This document shows, piece by piece, positions 36,852-45,185 of a stretch of 64,000 nucleotides of DNA. The stretch spans positions 1,302,001-1,366,000 of the forward strand of contig CP179198.1 of assembly GCA_051201585.1 (NCBI GenBank). Direction: 5' to 3'. The stretch comes from UBA868 sp016776875 (GTDB lineage: Bacteria; Pseudomonadota; Gammaproteobacteria; Arenicellales; UBA868). Positions within the stretch are counted from its first letter, which is position 1, and every line of letters starts with the position of its first letter. The notes below the pieces were generated by a model, which was given only the letters and a program-made list of their open reading frames with translations, did not search any database and was not told the origin of the DNA. The translations under genes and the position numbers were made by a program.

Positions 36852-38326
36852 ATGACGTCGTCTTGTGTTAAGCAGATCTTTGGTCTACTTCTTTTAACTT
36901 TTTATCTATCGGTCGGATGGGCATCTGATCGCCCAAACGTGGTGCTAATGTTGTCTGACAACCTTGGTTATGGCGACCTCGGGGCCTATGGCGGTGGTGA
37001 TGTTCGGGGGATGCCTACCCCGAACATCGATGGACTCGCGTCTGAAGGATTGATGCTGACACAATTTTTTGTTGAACCCGGGTGTACACCTTCGCGGGCG
37101 GGGTTAATGACCGGACGGTATAGTGTCCGTTCGGGATTAAACAGCATCATCGTCGCTGGCACACCGCTGACACTGGCCGATGAAGAATTTACGATAGCTG
37201 AACTCTTTAAAAGGCACGGCTACCAAACCGGGATGACCGGCAAATGGCATCTCGGTCAGGAAGAACAAAGTCTGCCCATTAATCAGGGGTTTGATACGTA
37301 TAAGGTCGGGATTCTCGAAACAACAGACGGCACGCTTTACCCTGAATCAATGCGCCGAAGCGGCATCCGCGATGAGGGGGTGATTGGCAAAAGTCGACCT
37401 TATATTTGGGAATCCAACGGCAGCGGTAACCTGCAAAAGGTTCGGGAATACGATCTAGAGTATCGTCGAAAAGTAGAGGGCGATATTGCTGATGCGGCCA
37501 GGAATTACATAAAAGACCACGCCAACCAGGCTAATCCTTTCTTTTTATATGTTGGCTGGTCCCACGTTCATTATCCCGAAGGGGCGTCCGAAGAGTTTCG
37601 TGGCTTGTCGAGCGCCGGGCGCTATGGAGACATGTTGATGGAGCATGATCATCGTGTAGGTCAAGTGCTATCCGCAATCGATGACGCTGGCATTCGGGAC
37701 AACACAATAGTGGTCTACCTCTCTGACAACGGCCCGGTGAATCGTAACGGAATTAACCATGATTATCTGGGGAGCTTCTCCTGGGCCTTTCAATGGCGAC
37801 ATCGGCGATGCAACAGAGGGATCATTGCGGGTGCCGGGAATGATTCGGTGGCCCGGAGAGATCCCGGTCCGGAAAAGTAATGAAATGGTCGCCATTCACG
37901 ACTTTCTTCCTACTTTTGCCGCCCTATTATCCGATAGTCTCCCCGATGACCGGCCGATTGATGGCCGCAATCAGCTCCCCTTTTTTCAAAGGAGAAACTA
38001 ATAAATCTGCGAGAGAAGACTACATTGCATTTATCGATGGTGAAGTCGCCGCCGTTCGCTGGCGAAATTGGCGAATGTATCCCAAGCAAATGATCACGTC
38101 TGCTGGCAACCCGTCAGCAGGTGGGATCTATGGTTATCGCATGGAAGGAATGGGATATCCGGCAATTTTTAACATCGCTCGTGATCCGAGAGAGCAAATG
38201 AACCAGATCGGGACCGAAGCCTGGGTGATCGCCCCGTACCTCAAGATCGTGGGGCAATATGTTGAAAGTTTGAAGGAATACCCTAACCCCGACACCAAAT
38301 TTTCGTTAGTTAATTTCCCCCGATAA
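36852..38326 (+). CDS. Secreted sulfatase, two frame breaks
   Basis: Type I sulfatase of about 490 residues. A signal peptide ends near GWASDRP, followed by NVVLMLSDNLGYGDLGAYG with the metal ligands. The FGly-forming motif is CTPSR in GCTPSRAGLMTGRYSVR; TGKWHLG and YLSDNGP are also present. The frame shifts +1 at AGCT 37773-37776 (DYLG to SPGPFNGDIG) and again +1 near AGCT 37973-37976, where a skip gives QSPFFKG or QLPFFKG. All family motifs and the C-terminal SAREDYIAFI are intact across the three parts. The FGly-generating enzyme is not in the window. Confidence 0.87.
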
Positions 38327-38338
38327 ATTGACCGGCTA

Positions 38339-38368
38339 CAGGATGGGTTCTGCCACGAACCCATCCTG
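38339..38368. terminator. Hairpin after the sulfatase gene
   Basis: Perfect 12-base arms, CAGGATGGGTTC and GAACCCATCCTG, surround a six-base loop TGCCAC. It lies between two convergent genes. A T-run begins only about 20 bases further on, so it is a plausible but not ideal terminator. Confidence 0.6.
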
Positions 38369-38418
38369 TAAGGCCTTCGAGTTGATTTTTTTCAACCGCT
38401 AAATCGTGTCAAAAAGAC

Positions 38419-39025
38419 TTACCCGATAACAGACTTAAGATAAGCTAGAACGGCACTTTTGGCCTGTTGATGAAAAGAAGGCAAAATAATCTGATGCTCA
38501 ACAAATGATTTTCGCCAGACGCAGTCCGCGATCTCGGATGCAATTTCACAGGAGCGAATCAACCGCCCGGAAACCTGATCACCTGTGAAATGGGCCAAAG
38601 TATGTGCTAGCTCTTTTCCATAGTGCTGATGAGCTTGATTAAGGAGTGTCAGTGATGCGGGAGAAAGGGCCAGAATCATCGTAACCGGATTTTTTTCGTA
38701 ATGAGACCGGGTCTGATCCATCAGGGACTCAACAAAACTAGGCCAAAATTGTGTCGTTTCAGATTGTGACTCCCCTAAGAACTCGGTCGCCATCCGCTCC
38801 ACACCTCGCTCATAAAGTGTTTTTACTAGCGAGTTGACCGACGGAAAGAAATAGTAAACGGAGACTCTGGGAATACGAGCCTCTGCGGGCAACAGATTGA
38901 ATGGATAAATCCGCAATTGAGCGTTCTTCAGTGATGATCGTTTCCGCCGCTTGAATGATAGCGTTGTATCTGTCAATTCCGGGCCTCTTGACCCCGGCTC
39001 GAATAACTCTCTCTGCTTGCATCAT
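38419..39025 (-). CDS. TetR-family regulator, frame broken
   Basis: DNA-binding regulator of about 201 residues, paralogous to the next gene. The N-terminal part (KRPGIDRYNAIIQAAETI, then IADLSIQSVA) and the helix-turn-helix remainder (AEARIPRVSVYYFFPSVNS) are in different frames. The +1 shift is at the GGG of 38887-38889, where dropping one base gives IQSVAAEARIPRVSVYYFF, matching the paralogue's IQAIAARAEVPRVSLYYFF. This break is not on an AGCT. The ligand domain is not identifiable. Its neighbours suggest control of the sulfatase or nearby genes, but no operator is visible. Confidence 0.82.
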
Positions 39026-39098
39026 CCACTTAAATTAGGTTTTGGAGGTAAACCCGTGTGCCGGCCGCCGGAGTCGATTCGGGACTTCGTCCGTCGTT

Positions 39099-39731
39099 TT
39101 AGGTTCTATTTTGCTTCGGTGACTTTTTTGGGCTGATCACGGTATCAAGATAAGCGATGATCGCCTTGATCGTTTCTGCGAGATAAGAATCGGTTATCGT
39201 TCCTTCTTCGAGATAAGATTTTCGAAAAATTGTTGTAGCGATTTCTGCCGCGATCTCGCACCCAGTTGTTAAGTTCTTGGACGCAGGCACACCCGAGACA
39301 GCAACTAACATTTGTGCAACAGCCTCGCCATAGACAACATGAGCTTCGTTAATCATTTTGGGTGAGGGAGGTGTGAGCGCCAAAACGGTAGTTAACGTGT
39401 TTTTGCGATAGTGGCTACGGACTTCGGTCGTGAGTCGGGTCATGACTTTTTTCCAGTCTTTATCGGGCTTCGTGAATGACTGGGAAAGTTCGTTTATCAG
39501 TCGGGTAAGAATACGGTGGTAAAGCGCCTCAATCAGGGCGTCAATTGATGGGAAAAAATAATAAAGAGAGACTCTTGGTACTTCCGCCCTCGCAGCGATC
39601 GCCTGGAGAGTTAGGCCGTCTAGGGACTCGTTCTCTAAAATTAACTCCTCAGCCGCTTGCAAAACCTTCTCATACCGGTCAATACCTGGGCGCCGGACTG
39701 GCGATCTTGCAGACCCTTTTTTTGATACCAT
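39099..39731 (-). CDS. TetR-family regulator
   Basis: Intact regulator of about 210 residues starting MVSKKGSARSPVRRPGIDRY. The helix-turn-helix is LTLQAIAARAEVPRVSLYYFFPS near residues 40-62. It is a tandem paralogue of the preceding gene: both share RPGIDRY, PRVSxYYFFPS and a matching ending (CEIAxEIA). The start at 39731 is preferred; the longer frame to 39794 lacks support. It is divergent from the LysW cluster, so it may regulate it, though the 439-base gap shows no obvious operator. Confidence 0.87.
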   Translation of the reverse strand: MVSKKGSARSPVRRPGIDRYEKVLQAAEELILENESLDGLTLQAIAARAEVPRVSLYYFFPSIDALIEALYHRILTRLINELSQSFTKPDKDWKKVMTRLTTEVRSHYRKNTLTTVLALTPPSPKMINEAHVVYGEAVAQMLVAVSGVPASKNLTTGCEIAAEIATTIFRKSYLEEGTITDSYLAETIKAIIAYLDTVISPKKSPKQNRT

Positions 39732-40170
39732 AAATACCTTAATAAATGTACTAGATATATGAGACCAGTATAAATTAATTCTCCTGAAATCCAAGCAAAA
39801 ATTTGCGATAGCGCGGATATCCCTTACGAGCAGGTGATCCTCGTCCGTCTATCACATCCAGGAGCAAACTAATTTAGGCGCTAGTCCCTCAGCGTTACAT
39901 AAAGCGTGTGATTCAATCTGCGGCTCCCCATCTAGGGTTTCAACCAGCTTCCTCGAACTCCGCTGCCTCCAATAGACTATTCTGATGTTACTGGATTTAT
40001 CCAAATCGATCAGACACCGGTTACCTGTTTTTTGGTGAACAAAATTACGGAGCCGGGAAATTATCCTTTAGTTTCGATAAGCAAGTTAAATTACAATTCA
40101 ATTTTCAGGTTAATGAATCCTCGGGGGCACGCTAACCCACCCCCTCCAACATGATGAAGGAAACGAAAAT
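39732..40170. promoter_or_regulatory. Gap between TetR gene and lysW
   Basis: 439 bases with no gene and rather AT-rich near 40020-40120. It must contain the promoters of the divergent TetR gene and the LysW cluster. I found no clear inverted repeat, riboswitch or attenuator. Immediately before lysW the sequence AAGGAAACG (40157-40165) can serve as ribosome binding site. Confidence 0.5.
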
Positions 40171-40335
40171 ATGACTGAATGTCCTGTTTGTGGTGCTGAA
40201 ATCTCATTTGTGACGGGTACAGTAATCGGCGAGCTACTGGAATGTGCCGATTGCGGATCAGAACTTGAGGTAACTGGTCTTGATCCGGCTACGGTAACAG
40301 AAGCGCCAGAAACTGAGGAGGATTGGGGCGAGTGA
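40171..40335 (+). CDS. lysW: LysW-type amino-group carrier protein
   Basis: 54-residue carrier protein to whose C-terminal glutamate gamma-carboxyl the amino group of a substrate amino acid is attached, protecting it during synthesis. Zinc cysteines are C4, C7, C25 and C28 (CPVCG and CADCG). The tail is strongly acidic and ends EEDWGE, the LysW signature; length equals that of the Thermus protein. It is too short for common ORF cut-offs. It overlaps lysX by four bases (GTGA), so carrier and ligase are co-translated. The family role is established in Thermus and Sulfolobus; the substrate here is not. Confidence 0.95.
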   Translation: MTECPVCGAEISFVTGTVIGELLECADCGSELEVTGLDPATVTEAPETEEDWGE

Positions 40336-41165
40336 AGGTCGGATTGCTCCATTCTTTAATTCGAAAGGAAGAAAAACTTCTTATTGAGGAATTCCAAACT
40401 CGCGGGATTAACCTTCAGATGATTGACGACCGTAAACTGGTTTTTGATCTTGAGCCAATCCCTAACGTTGATGTTGTTTTTGAGCGGAGTATTAATCATT
40501 CCCGATCACTGTACGGACTTCAACTGCTGGAGACGGCAGGCGTCCACTGCGTGAACTCCGCTAAAGTCGCCGCAATTTGTGGTGACAAGATACTCACCTC
40601 GGTCGCGCTAAAAAAAGCGGGCGTGAAACAACCACCGATTCGTGTCGCGTTTACTGAGGACTCAGCTCTCGCTGCTATCGAAGAACTTGGTTATCCAGTC
40701 GTGCTTAAACCCGCGGTTGGTTCGTGGGGTCGATTACTCTCGAAAGTGAATGACCGCGAATCAGCTGAAGCGATCCTGGAGCATAAATCAGTTTTAGGCA
40801 GTTATCACCACTCCATCTTTTATATTCAAAAATTTGTGGAAAAAAAGGGTCGTGATATTCGAAGTTTCGTTGTGGGAAATCAATGTATCGCTGCCATTTA
40901 TCGAAGCTCCGAGCACTGGATCACAAATACAGCGCGAGGCGCTGTCGCAAGCGGGTGTGAGGTTGATACCCATATCGCTGAAATCTCCCTCGCAGCTGCT
41001 GCTGCGGTCGGGGGTGGCGTTCTTGCAGTGGATCTTTTTGAAACAAATGACGGACTCTGCGTGAATGAAGTGAATTACACCATGGAGTTTCGAAATAGTA
41101 TCGAAACCACCGGAGTCAATATTCCGGCGCGAGTGGTGGATTATGTGTTGGGGTCCAGACCGTGA
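40332..41165 (+). CDS. lysX: LysX/ArgX-type ATP-grasp ligase (amino acid to LysW)
   Basis: ATP-grasp ligase joining the amino group of alpha-aminoadipate or glutamate to the C-terminal glutamate of LysW. About 277 residues from GTG 40332; a TTG at 40323 is an alternative. Motifs: VVLKPAVGSWGRLLSKV (ATP-binding), HSIFYIQKFVEKKGRDIR, YRSSEHWITNTARG and VNEVNYTMEFRNS (metal and substrate site), all closely matching the Thermus enzyme as I recall it. RimK relatives lack this exact set. The sequence alone does not let me decide between glutamate (arginine route) and aminoadipate (lysine route). Its stop overlaps the lysY start. Confidence 0.93.
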   Translation: MKVGLLHSLIRKEEKLLIEEFQTRGINLQMIDDRKLVFDLEPIPNVDVVFERSINHSRSLYGLQLLETAGVHCVNSAKVAAICGDKILTSVALKKAGVKQPPIRVAFTEDSALAAIEELGYPVVLKPAVGSWGRLLSKVNDRESAEAILEHKSVLGSYHHSIFYIQKFVEKKGRDIRSFVVGNQCIAAIYRSSEHWITNTARGAVASGCEVDTHIAEISLAAAAAVGGGVLAVDLFETNDGLCVNEVNYTMEFRNSIETTGVNIPARVVDYVLGSRP

Positions 41166-42188
41166 TAAATGTCTCAATTGTTGGCGGCTCAGGATATACA
41201 GGCGGTGAACTTTTGCGCCTGCTGCTCTTCCATGAGTCGTGCGTGGTCAAACAGGTCACCTCTGAGCGATTTGCAGGTAAAGCGATTCATAAGGCCCACC
41301 CCAATCTTCGTGGTGCCAGCTCGCTAAAATTTTGCAATCTAACGGAGCTTCGAGCCGTGTGATGTTTTGTTTTTATGCTTGCCCCACGGACAAACAGCAC
41401 AACGATTTGACGACTTCTCTGCGCTAGCGCCGAGGATTATTGATTTAAGCGCAGATTTTCGGTTATCGGATCCCGAAACCTATGCCAAGTGGTATGGCCA
41501 GCCGCACCCTAATCCGGGTCTTCTTGATCGATTTGTTTATGGTGTGCCGGAGATCAATCGCGCGGCTATTCAGGATGCGACACATGTGGCTTGCGCCGGC
41601 TGTAACGCGACTGCCAGCACGTTAGCCCTCGCGCCGCTTGCGAACCGTAACTTAATCTCCTCTGTTGTCATCGATGTGAAGGCCGGATCGAGCGAAGCCG
41701 GAAACGCCGCAACCGAAGGCAGTCATCACCCCGAACGAAGTGGCGCCGTGCGTTCTTATCGCCCGACTCGCCATCGACATGTTGCCGAGATCACCCAATC
41801 GCTTGGTGATTTCCCGGTGTACTTTTCCGCGACGTCTATCGAGATGGTCCGCGGCATTTTGGCAACCTGCCACATCTTTTTGAATGAATCACATCTGGAG
41901 AAAGAAATCTGGGGGATATACCGTGAAGATTATGCAAATGAGCCTTTTATTCGCATTGTTAAAGAGCGAAGCGGGATTCATCGTTTTCCGGAGCCGAAGC
42001 TTTTGAGCGGTACTAATTTTTGTGATATCGGGTTCGAGATTGATTCCGGCACGAACCGTCTCGTTGTGATCAGCGCCATTGATAACTTGATGAAAGGCGC
42101 GGCAGGTCAAGCCGTCCAATGTTTTAATCTCATGCATGGATTGAACGAGTCAACCGGGCTCACCTTTACCGGTCTTCACCCTATCTAG
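41162..42188 (+). CDS. lysY: LysW-bound acyl-phosphate reductase (LysY/ArgC type), frame broken
   Basis: NADPH-dependent reductase of the ArgC family acting on the LysW-bound acyl phosphate. The cofactor motif VGGSGYTGGELLRLLLFH opens the first frame, which stops at 41362. The second frame holds the catalytic cysteine in ACAGCNATAS, the HRHVAEI histidine and the ending GLHPI. The shift is +1 near AGCT 41346-41349: skipping one base gives LTELEPCDVLFLCLPHG, the expected sequence. About 341 residues in total. The HHPERSGAVR and LSADFRLSDP segments match LysY enzymes rather than acetylglutamate-type ArgC, in keeping with the neighbouring lysW and lysX. Confidence 0.93.
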
Positions 42189-42197
42189 CCATCCGAA

Positions 42198-42836
42198 ATG
42201 TGTCGATTATTATGGCTTCGTGCGCCCAAACCGGTTCAGGTGACACCGCACCTTGAGGCATTTGCCGCTATCTGCGAGGACAGTAGCGAGTATCAGGGAC
42301 ACGGTTGGGGCTGCGCCTGGCTTGACGACAATCAATGGCGTTTTCATCACAGCATTACCCCCATCTGGCAGGATGCGCTAGACGGGTTCAACGATACGAG
42401 CCTTTTTCTCGCTCATGCCCGCAGTGCGTTTCGGGACGAAGGCATCCGGGTTGAAAATAACATGCCGTTCACCAACGGAAATCAAGTGTTTATTTTTAAT
42501 GGGGAGTTGTCCGGGGTCCGAATTCGGGAATCGGGCCGCATCGGGGCGGAAAAGATTTTTAACTATTCCAGCCGGTTTTCGCATCTTGGCGCCCTTCCCG
42601 GACTTCAAAAAACAGTCGAGGTGATTGAAAAACGAACCCGTTATATACGGGCGATGAACCTGATTATCGCAACACCCCAGCAATCACTTTTATCCACTCA
42701 CTACAACGAAAATCAAGGTTATTTTCAGATGCATCGAGCATCCACTGACCGATTTGAAATTGTATGTTCCGAACCCTATCCCTTGCCAAACGCAAAATGG
42801 CAAACTATCGAAAACCGAACGGTGACCGAGTTATGA
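42198..42836 (+). CDS. EgtC/YafJ-type class II amidohydrolase within the LysW cluster
   Basis: 212-residue N-terminal-nucleophile amidohydrolase. After removal of Met1 the N-terminal cysteine (MCRLLWLRAP) would be the nucleophile. AHARSAFRDEGIRVENNMPF and FIFNGELSGV are the family's substrate and oxyanion motifs. EgtC in this family hydrolyses a gamma-glutamyl amide during ergothioneine synthesis. No synthetase or ammonia-using domain is attached. Tight packing between lysY and lysZ (9-base gaps) makes it part of the operon. I infer it may release the product from LysW, the job of LysK elsewhere; this is untested. Confidence 0.82.
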   Translation: MCRLLWLRAPKPVQVTPHLEAFAAICEDSSEYQGHGWGCAWLDDNQWRFHHSITPIWQDALDGFNDTSLFLAHARSAFRDEGIRVENNMPFTNGNQVFIFNGELSGVRIRESGRIGAEKIFNYSSRFSHLGALPGLQKTVEVIEKRTRYIRAMNLIIATPQQSLLSTHYNENQGYFQMHRASTDRFEIVCSEPYPLPNAKWQTIENRTVTEL

Positions 42837-42845
42837 CCAACAGTT

Positions 42846-43637
42846 ATGTACATTATTAAAGTTGGAGGCGGCAGCGGAATAAATCTCGACGGTGTCGTTG
42901 CTGATCTGGCCGCAATCAAGGAGTCTTTTATCGTCGTTCTCGGGGCGAATGCCGCGCGCGACCGCCTCGCAGCGTTAACCGGTCATCAGAAGGTTGAATT
43001 AACCTCGGTCTCTGGCTACAGCAGCGTTTATTCCGATGCAGAAGCGATTGATCTAATTATGATGGCATACAGCGGACTGCGGAATAAGCGGTTTGTCGAG
43101 CTGTGCCAGCAGAACAGCATCAACGCGCTCGGCCTCACCGGGCTTGATGCCCGTTTGATACAAGGCAAACGCAACAAAGGCATCAAGGTTAGAGAGGGCG
43201 GCAAAACACTCATCAAGCGTGATTTTTCGGGTAAGCCGGAATCGGTGAACGCAGAACTGCTAAGGTCGCTTCTCGACCAAGGGTATCGGCCTGTGCTCAG
43301 CATTCCAATTGTTGACGAGCAAGGCTACGCAATTAATTCTGAAAACGACGATATTGTCGCGGTTCTGCAAAAAGCGCTAGGGGCGCAAAAAGTAATCCAG
43401 TTGATCGAAGCGCCTGGATTCCTCGACAATAAAGACGATGAAAACTCGTTGTGCCCCACACTTTCCGTTTCCGAGCTTGCCAATCGAGAGATGGCTGCTG
43501 AAGGCCGAATGAAACGCAAGCTATTAGCCCTAACCCGTTTACTTAAAGATGGCGCCGCAGAGGTCGTGATTGCCGATGGCCGGACAGAAAATCCTATCTT
43601 TGATGCGTTAGCTGGAAAAGGAACCACGATCAAGTGA
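42846..43637 (+). CDS. lysZ: LysZ-type kinase (LysW-bound amino acid kinase)
   Basis: Amino acid kinase of 263 residues that phosphorylates the side-chain carboxyl of the LysW-bound substrate before reduction. It begins IIKVGGGSGINLDGVVADL, and has GYSSVYSDAEAIDL, ALGLTGLDARL, INSENDDIVAVL and the C-terminal GRMKRKLLALTRLL and GRTENPIFDALAGKGT motifs. The GRMKRKxxA and DGRxENPIxxALxGxGT segments match the Thermus/Deinococcus LysZ type rather than E. coli ArgB. GTGA overlap with lysJ. Confidence 0.93.
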   Translation: MYIIKVGGGSGINLDGVVADLAAIKESFIVVLGANAARDRLAALTGHQKVELTSVSGYSSVYSDAEAIDLIMMAYSGLRNKRFVELCQQNSINALGLTGLDARLIQGKRNKGIKVREGGKTLIKRDFSGKPESVNAELLRSLLDQGYRPVLSIPIVDEQGYAINSENDDIVAVLQKALGAQKVIQLIEAPGFLDNKDDENSLCPTLSVSELANREMAAEGRMKRKLLALTRLLKDGAAEVVIADGRTENPIFDALAGKGTTIK

Positions 43638-44776
43638 CCGAACCGTCTTTAGAATCCCGCTATGCGCTTGAAGTCTATCCGCGGCGAGGCATTAATATCA
43701 TTCGTGGAGAAGGCGCATCGCTTTTCTCCGACGATGGCAAAACCTATATAGATTGCGCAGCGGGTGTTGGCGTCGCCAATATCGGGCACAGCAATCCTGC
43801 CGTAATTAAAGCGCTCACCGATCAAGCCAAAACACTGCTCACCTGCCCCGGTATTTTTCATAACGACCGACGAGGTGAACTCATGAAAAGGCTTGTGCGT
43901 CTTTCGCCCAAGTCTCTGGAACGCGTCTTTCTTTGTAACTCCGGAACCGAGAGTGTCGAGGCCGCGATTAAATTTGCGCGTGCAACCACCGGTCGGTCCG
44001 GACTGATTACGGCGATGCGAGGATTTCATGGTAGAACGCTTGGTGCCTTAAGTGCGACATTTAAGTATCGAGACGAATTTGAACCGTTAATTCCCGGCGC
44101 ATCTTTCATTCCGCTCAATAACATTGAGAAACTCGATGCGGCCGTCGATGAAACAACAGCCGCAGTGATGCTGGAAATTGTTCAAGGTGAGGGCGGCGTA
44201 CGTCCCGCTAGCGGGGACTTCCTGGACGCTGCTCGTCGAATCTGTACCGACCGAGGCGCCCTGCTCATCATCGATGAAGTTCAAACTGGTTTTTGTCGAA
44301 CCGGTGGATTTTTCGCCTGCGAACACTACGATGTTGAGCCAGATTTATTGTGCCTCGCAAAAGGCATTGCTGGCGGCGTTCCAATGGGTGCCGTCCTGTG
44401 CGCGGAGACCGTGAACGTTCGACCGGGAGTTCACGGATCAACATTTGGCGGTAATCCTCTGGCGTGCGCAGCAGGTTCTGCCGCTATTGATTTTATGGTG
44501 CAGCACAAGCTCGCAGATCGCGCATCTCACCTCGGGGATTATTTTAAAGAGGGTTTTACCCAAAAACTGCCGGATTCCGTTAGGGAGCTCAGACAAATTG
44601 GTTTAATGATCGGTATCGAGCTCAAACAAAAAGCAACGCCATTTCTGCAGACGCTACTGGACACTGGAATTATTGCGCTGCCAGCAGGCCCGACGGTTAT
44701 TCGACTGTTGCCCCCTCTCACGATCGAAGAAAAACAGCTTGATACGGTTATAGATGCCCTACGGCGGACGCTTTAA
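43634..44776 (+). CDS. lysJ: LysJ/ArgD-type aminotransferase
   Basis: PLP-dependent class III aminotransferase, 380 residues, that aminates the LysW-bound semialdehyde. The PLP lysine lies in LLCLAKGIAGGVPMG. NSGTESVEAAIKFAR, MRGFHGRTLGALSAT, QGEGGVRPAS, IIDEVQTGFCRTG and the STFGGNPLACAAG segment are all typical. GTG 43634 overlaps the lysZ stop. It completes the ligase-kinase-reductase-aminotransferase set. No LysK peptidase follows. Confidence 0.93.
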   Translation: MTEPSLESRYALEVYPRRGINIIRGEGASLFSDDGKTYIDCAAGVGVANIGHSNPAVIKALTDQAKTLLTCPGIFHNDRRGELMKRLVRLSPKSLERVFLCNSGTESVEAAIKFARATTGRSGLITAMRGFHGRTLGALSATFKYRDEFEPLIPGASFIPLNNIEKLDAAVDETTAAVMLEIVQGEGGVRPASGDFLDAARRICTDRGALLIIDEVQTGFCRTGGFFACEHYDVEPDLLCLAKGIAGGVPMGAVLCAETVNVRPGVHGSTFGGNPLACAAGSAAIDFMVQHKLADRASHLGDYFKEGFTQKLPDSVRELRQIGLMIGIELKQKATPFLQTLLDTGIIALPAGPTVIRLLPPLTIEEKQLDTVIDALRRTL

Positions 44777-44873
44777 GCGCGTATTAAGGCCTGATTTAAT
44801 CGATTGACTTGCCTTCAGCACTCAACTCGTTAGACTCCACATCTGGTTTTTGTTGTCAGCACACAGGTGACTT

Positions 44874-45005
44874 ATGGGAAAGCGAGTAAAAAAGGGAAAA
44901 GTAATGAACAAGGAGCGTCCGGTCAATCGATCGAATGCGGCGAACGATCAAAAACGTATTCGTGAGAACGCGGCTGTTCTAAAAGCGCTTAAAAACGCCG
45001 ATTAG
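44874..45005 (+). CDS. Small basic protein, unknown
   Basis: 43-codon frame, MGKRVKKGKVMNKERPVNRS to KALKNAD, rich in Lys, Arg and Asn. An AGGTGA at 44865-44870 gives a reasonable ribosome binding site. It lies 97 bases after lysJ, perhaps in the same transcript. I do not recognise it. Support is only the ribosome binding site and basic composition, so it could be a chance frame. Confidence 0.4.
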   Translation: MGKRVKKGKVMNKERPVNRSNAANDQKRIRENAAVLKALKNAD

Positions 45006-45185
45006 TCTTTTTTAGGTCTACGAACGAGCGAACTCGGACAGGCCGCGTTTTGTTCAGTATTAAACGCGTAAACCTGATAGCCAAGAGATCAAATCGTACT
45101 CGTCTATTGCCCGCAAGTTTAAGGCGGGCGTTGACCCTGCTTCTCATTTGAACGACTGATGTCGCCGATCTTCACTTCCTGAGGA

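Noticed and set aside
36852..38326. Sulfatase as a decaying pseudogene
   Set aside because: All active-site motifs are intact and the two breaks match the AGCT pattern seen in essential genes.
40171..40335. Rubredoxin-like or ribosomal zinc protein
   Set aside because: The acidic tail ending EDWGE and the neighbours fit LysW specifically.
40332..41165. RimK-type ribosomal protein glutamate ligase instead of LysX
   Set aside because: Sequence motifs and the adjacent lysW, lysY, lysZ and lysJ point to the LysX group.
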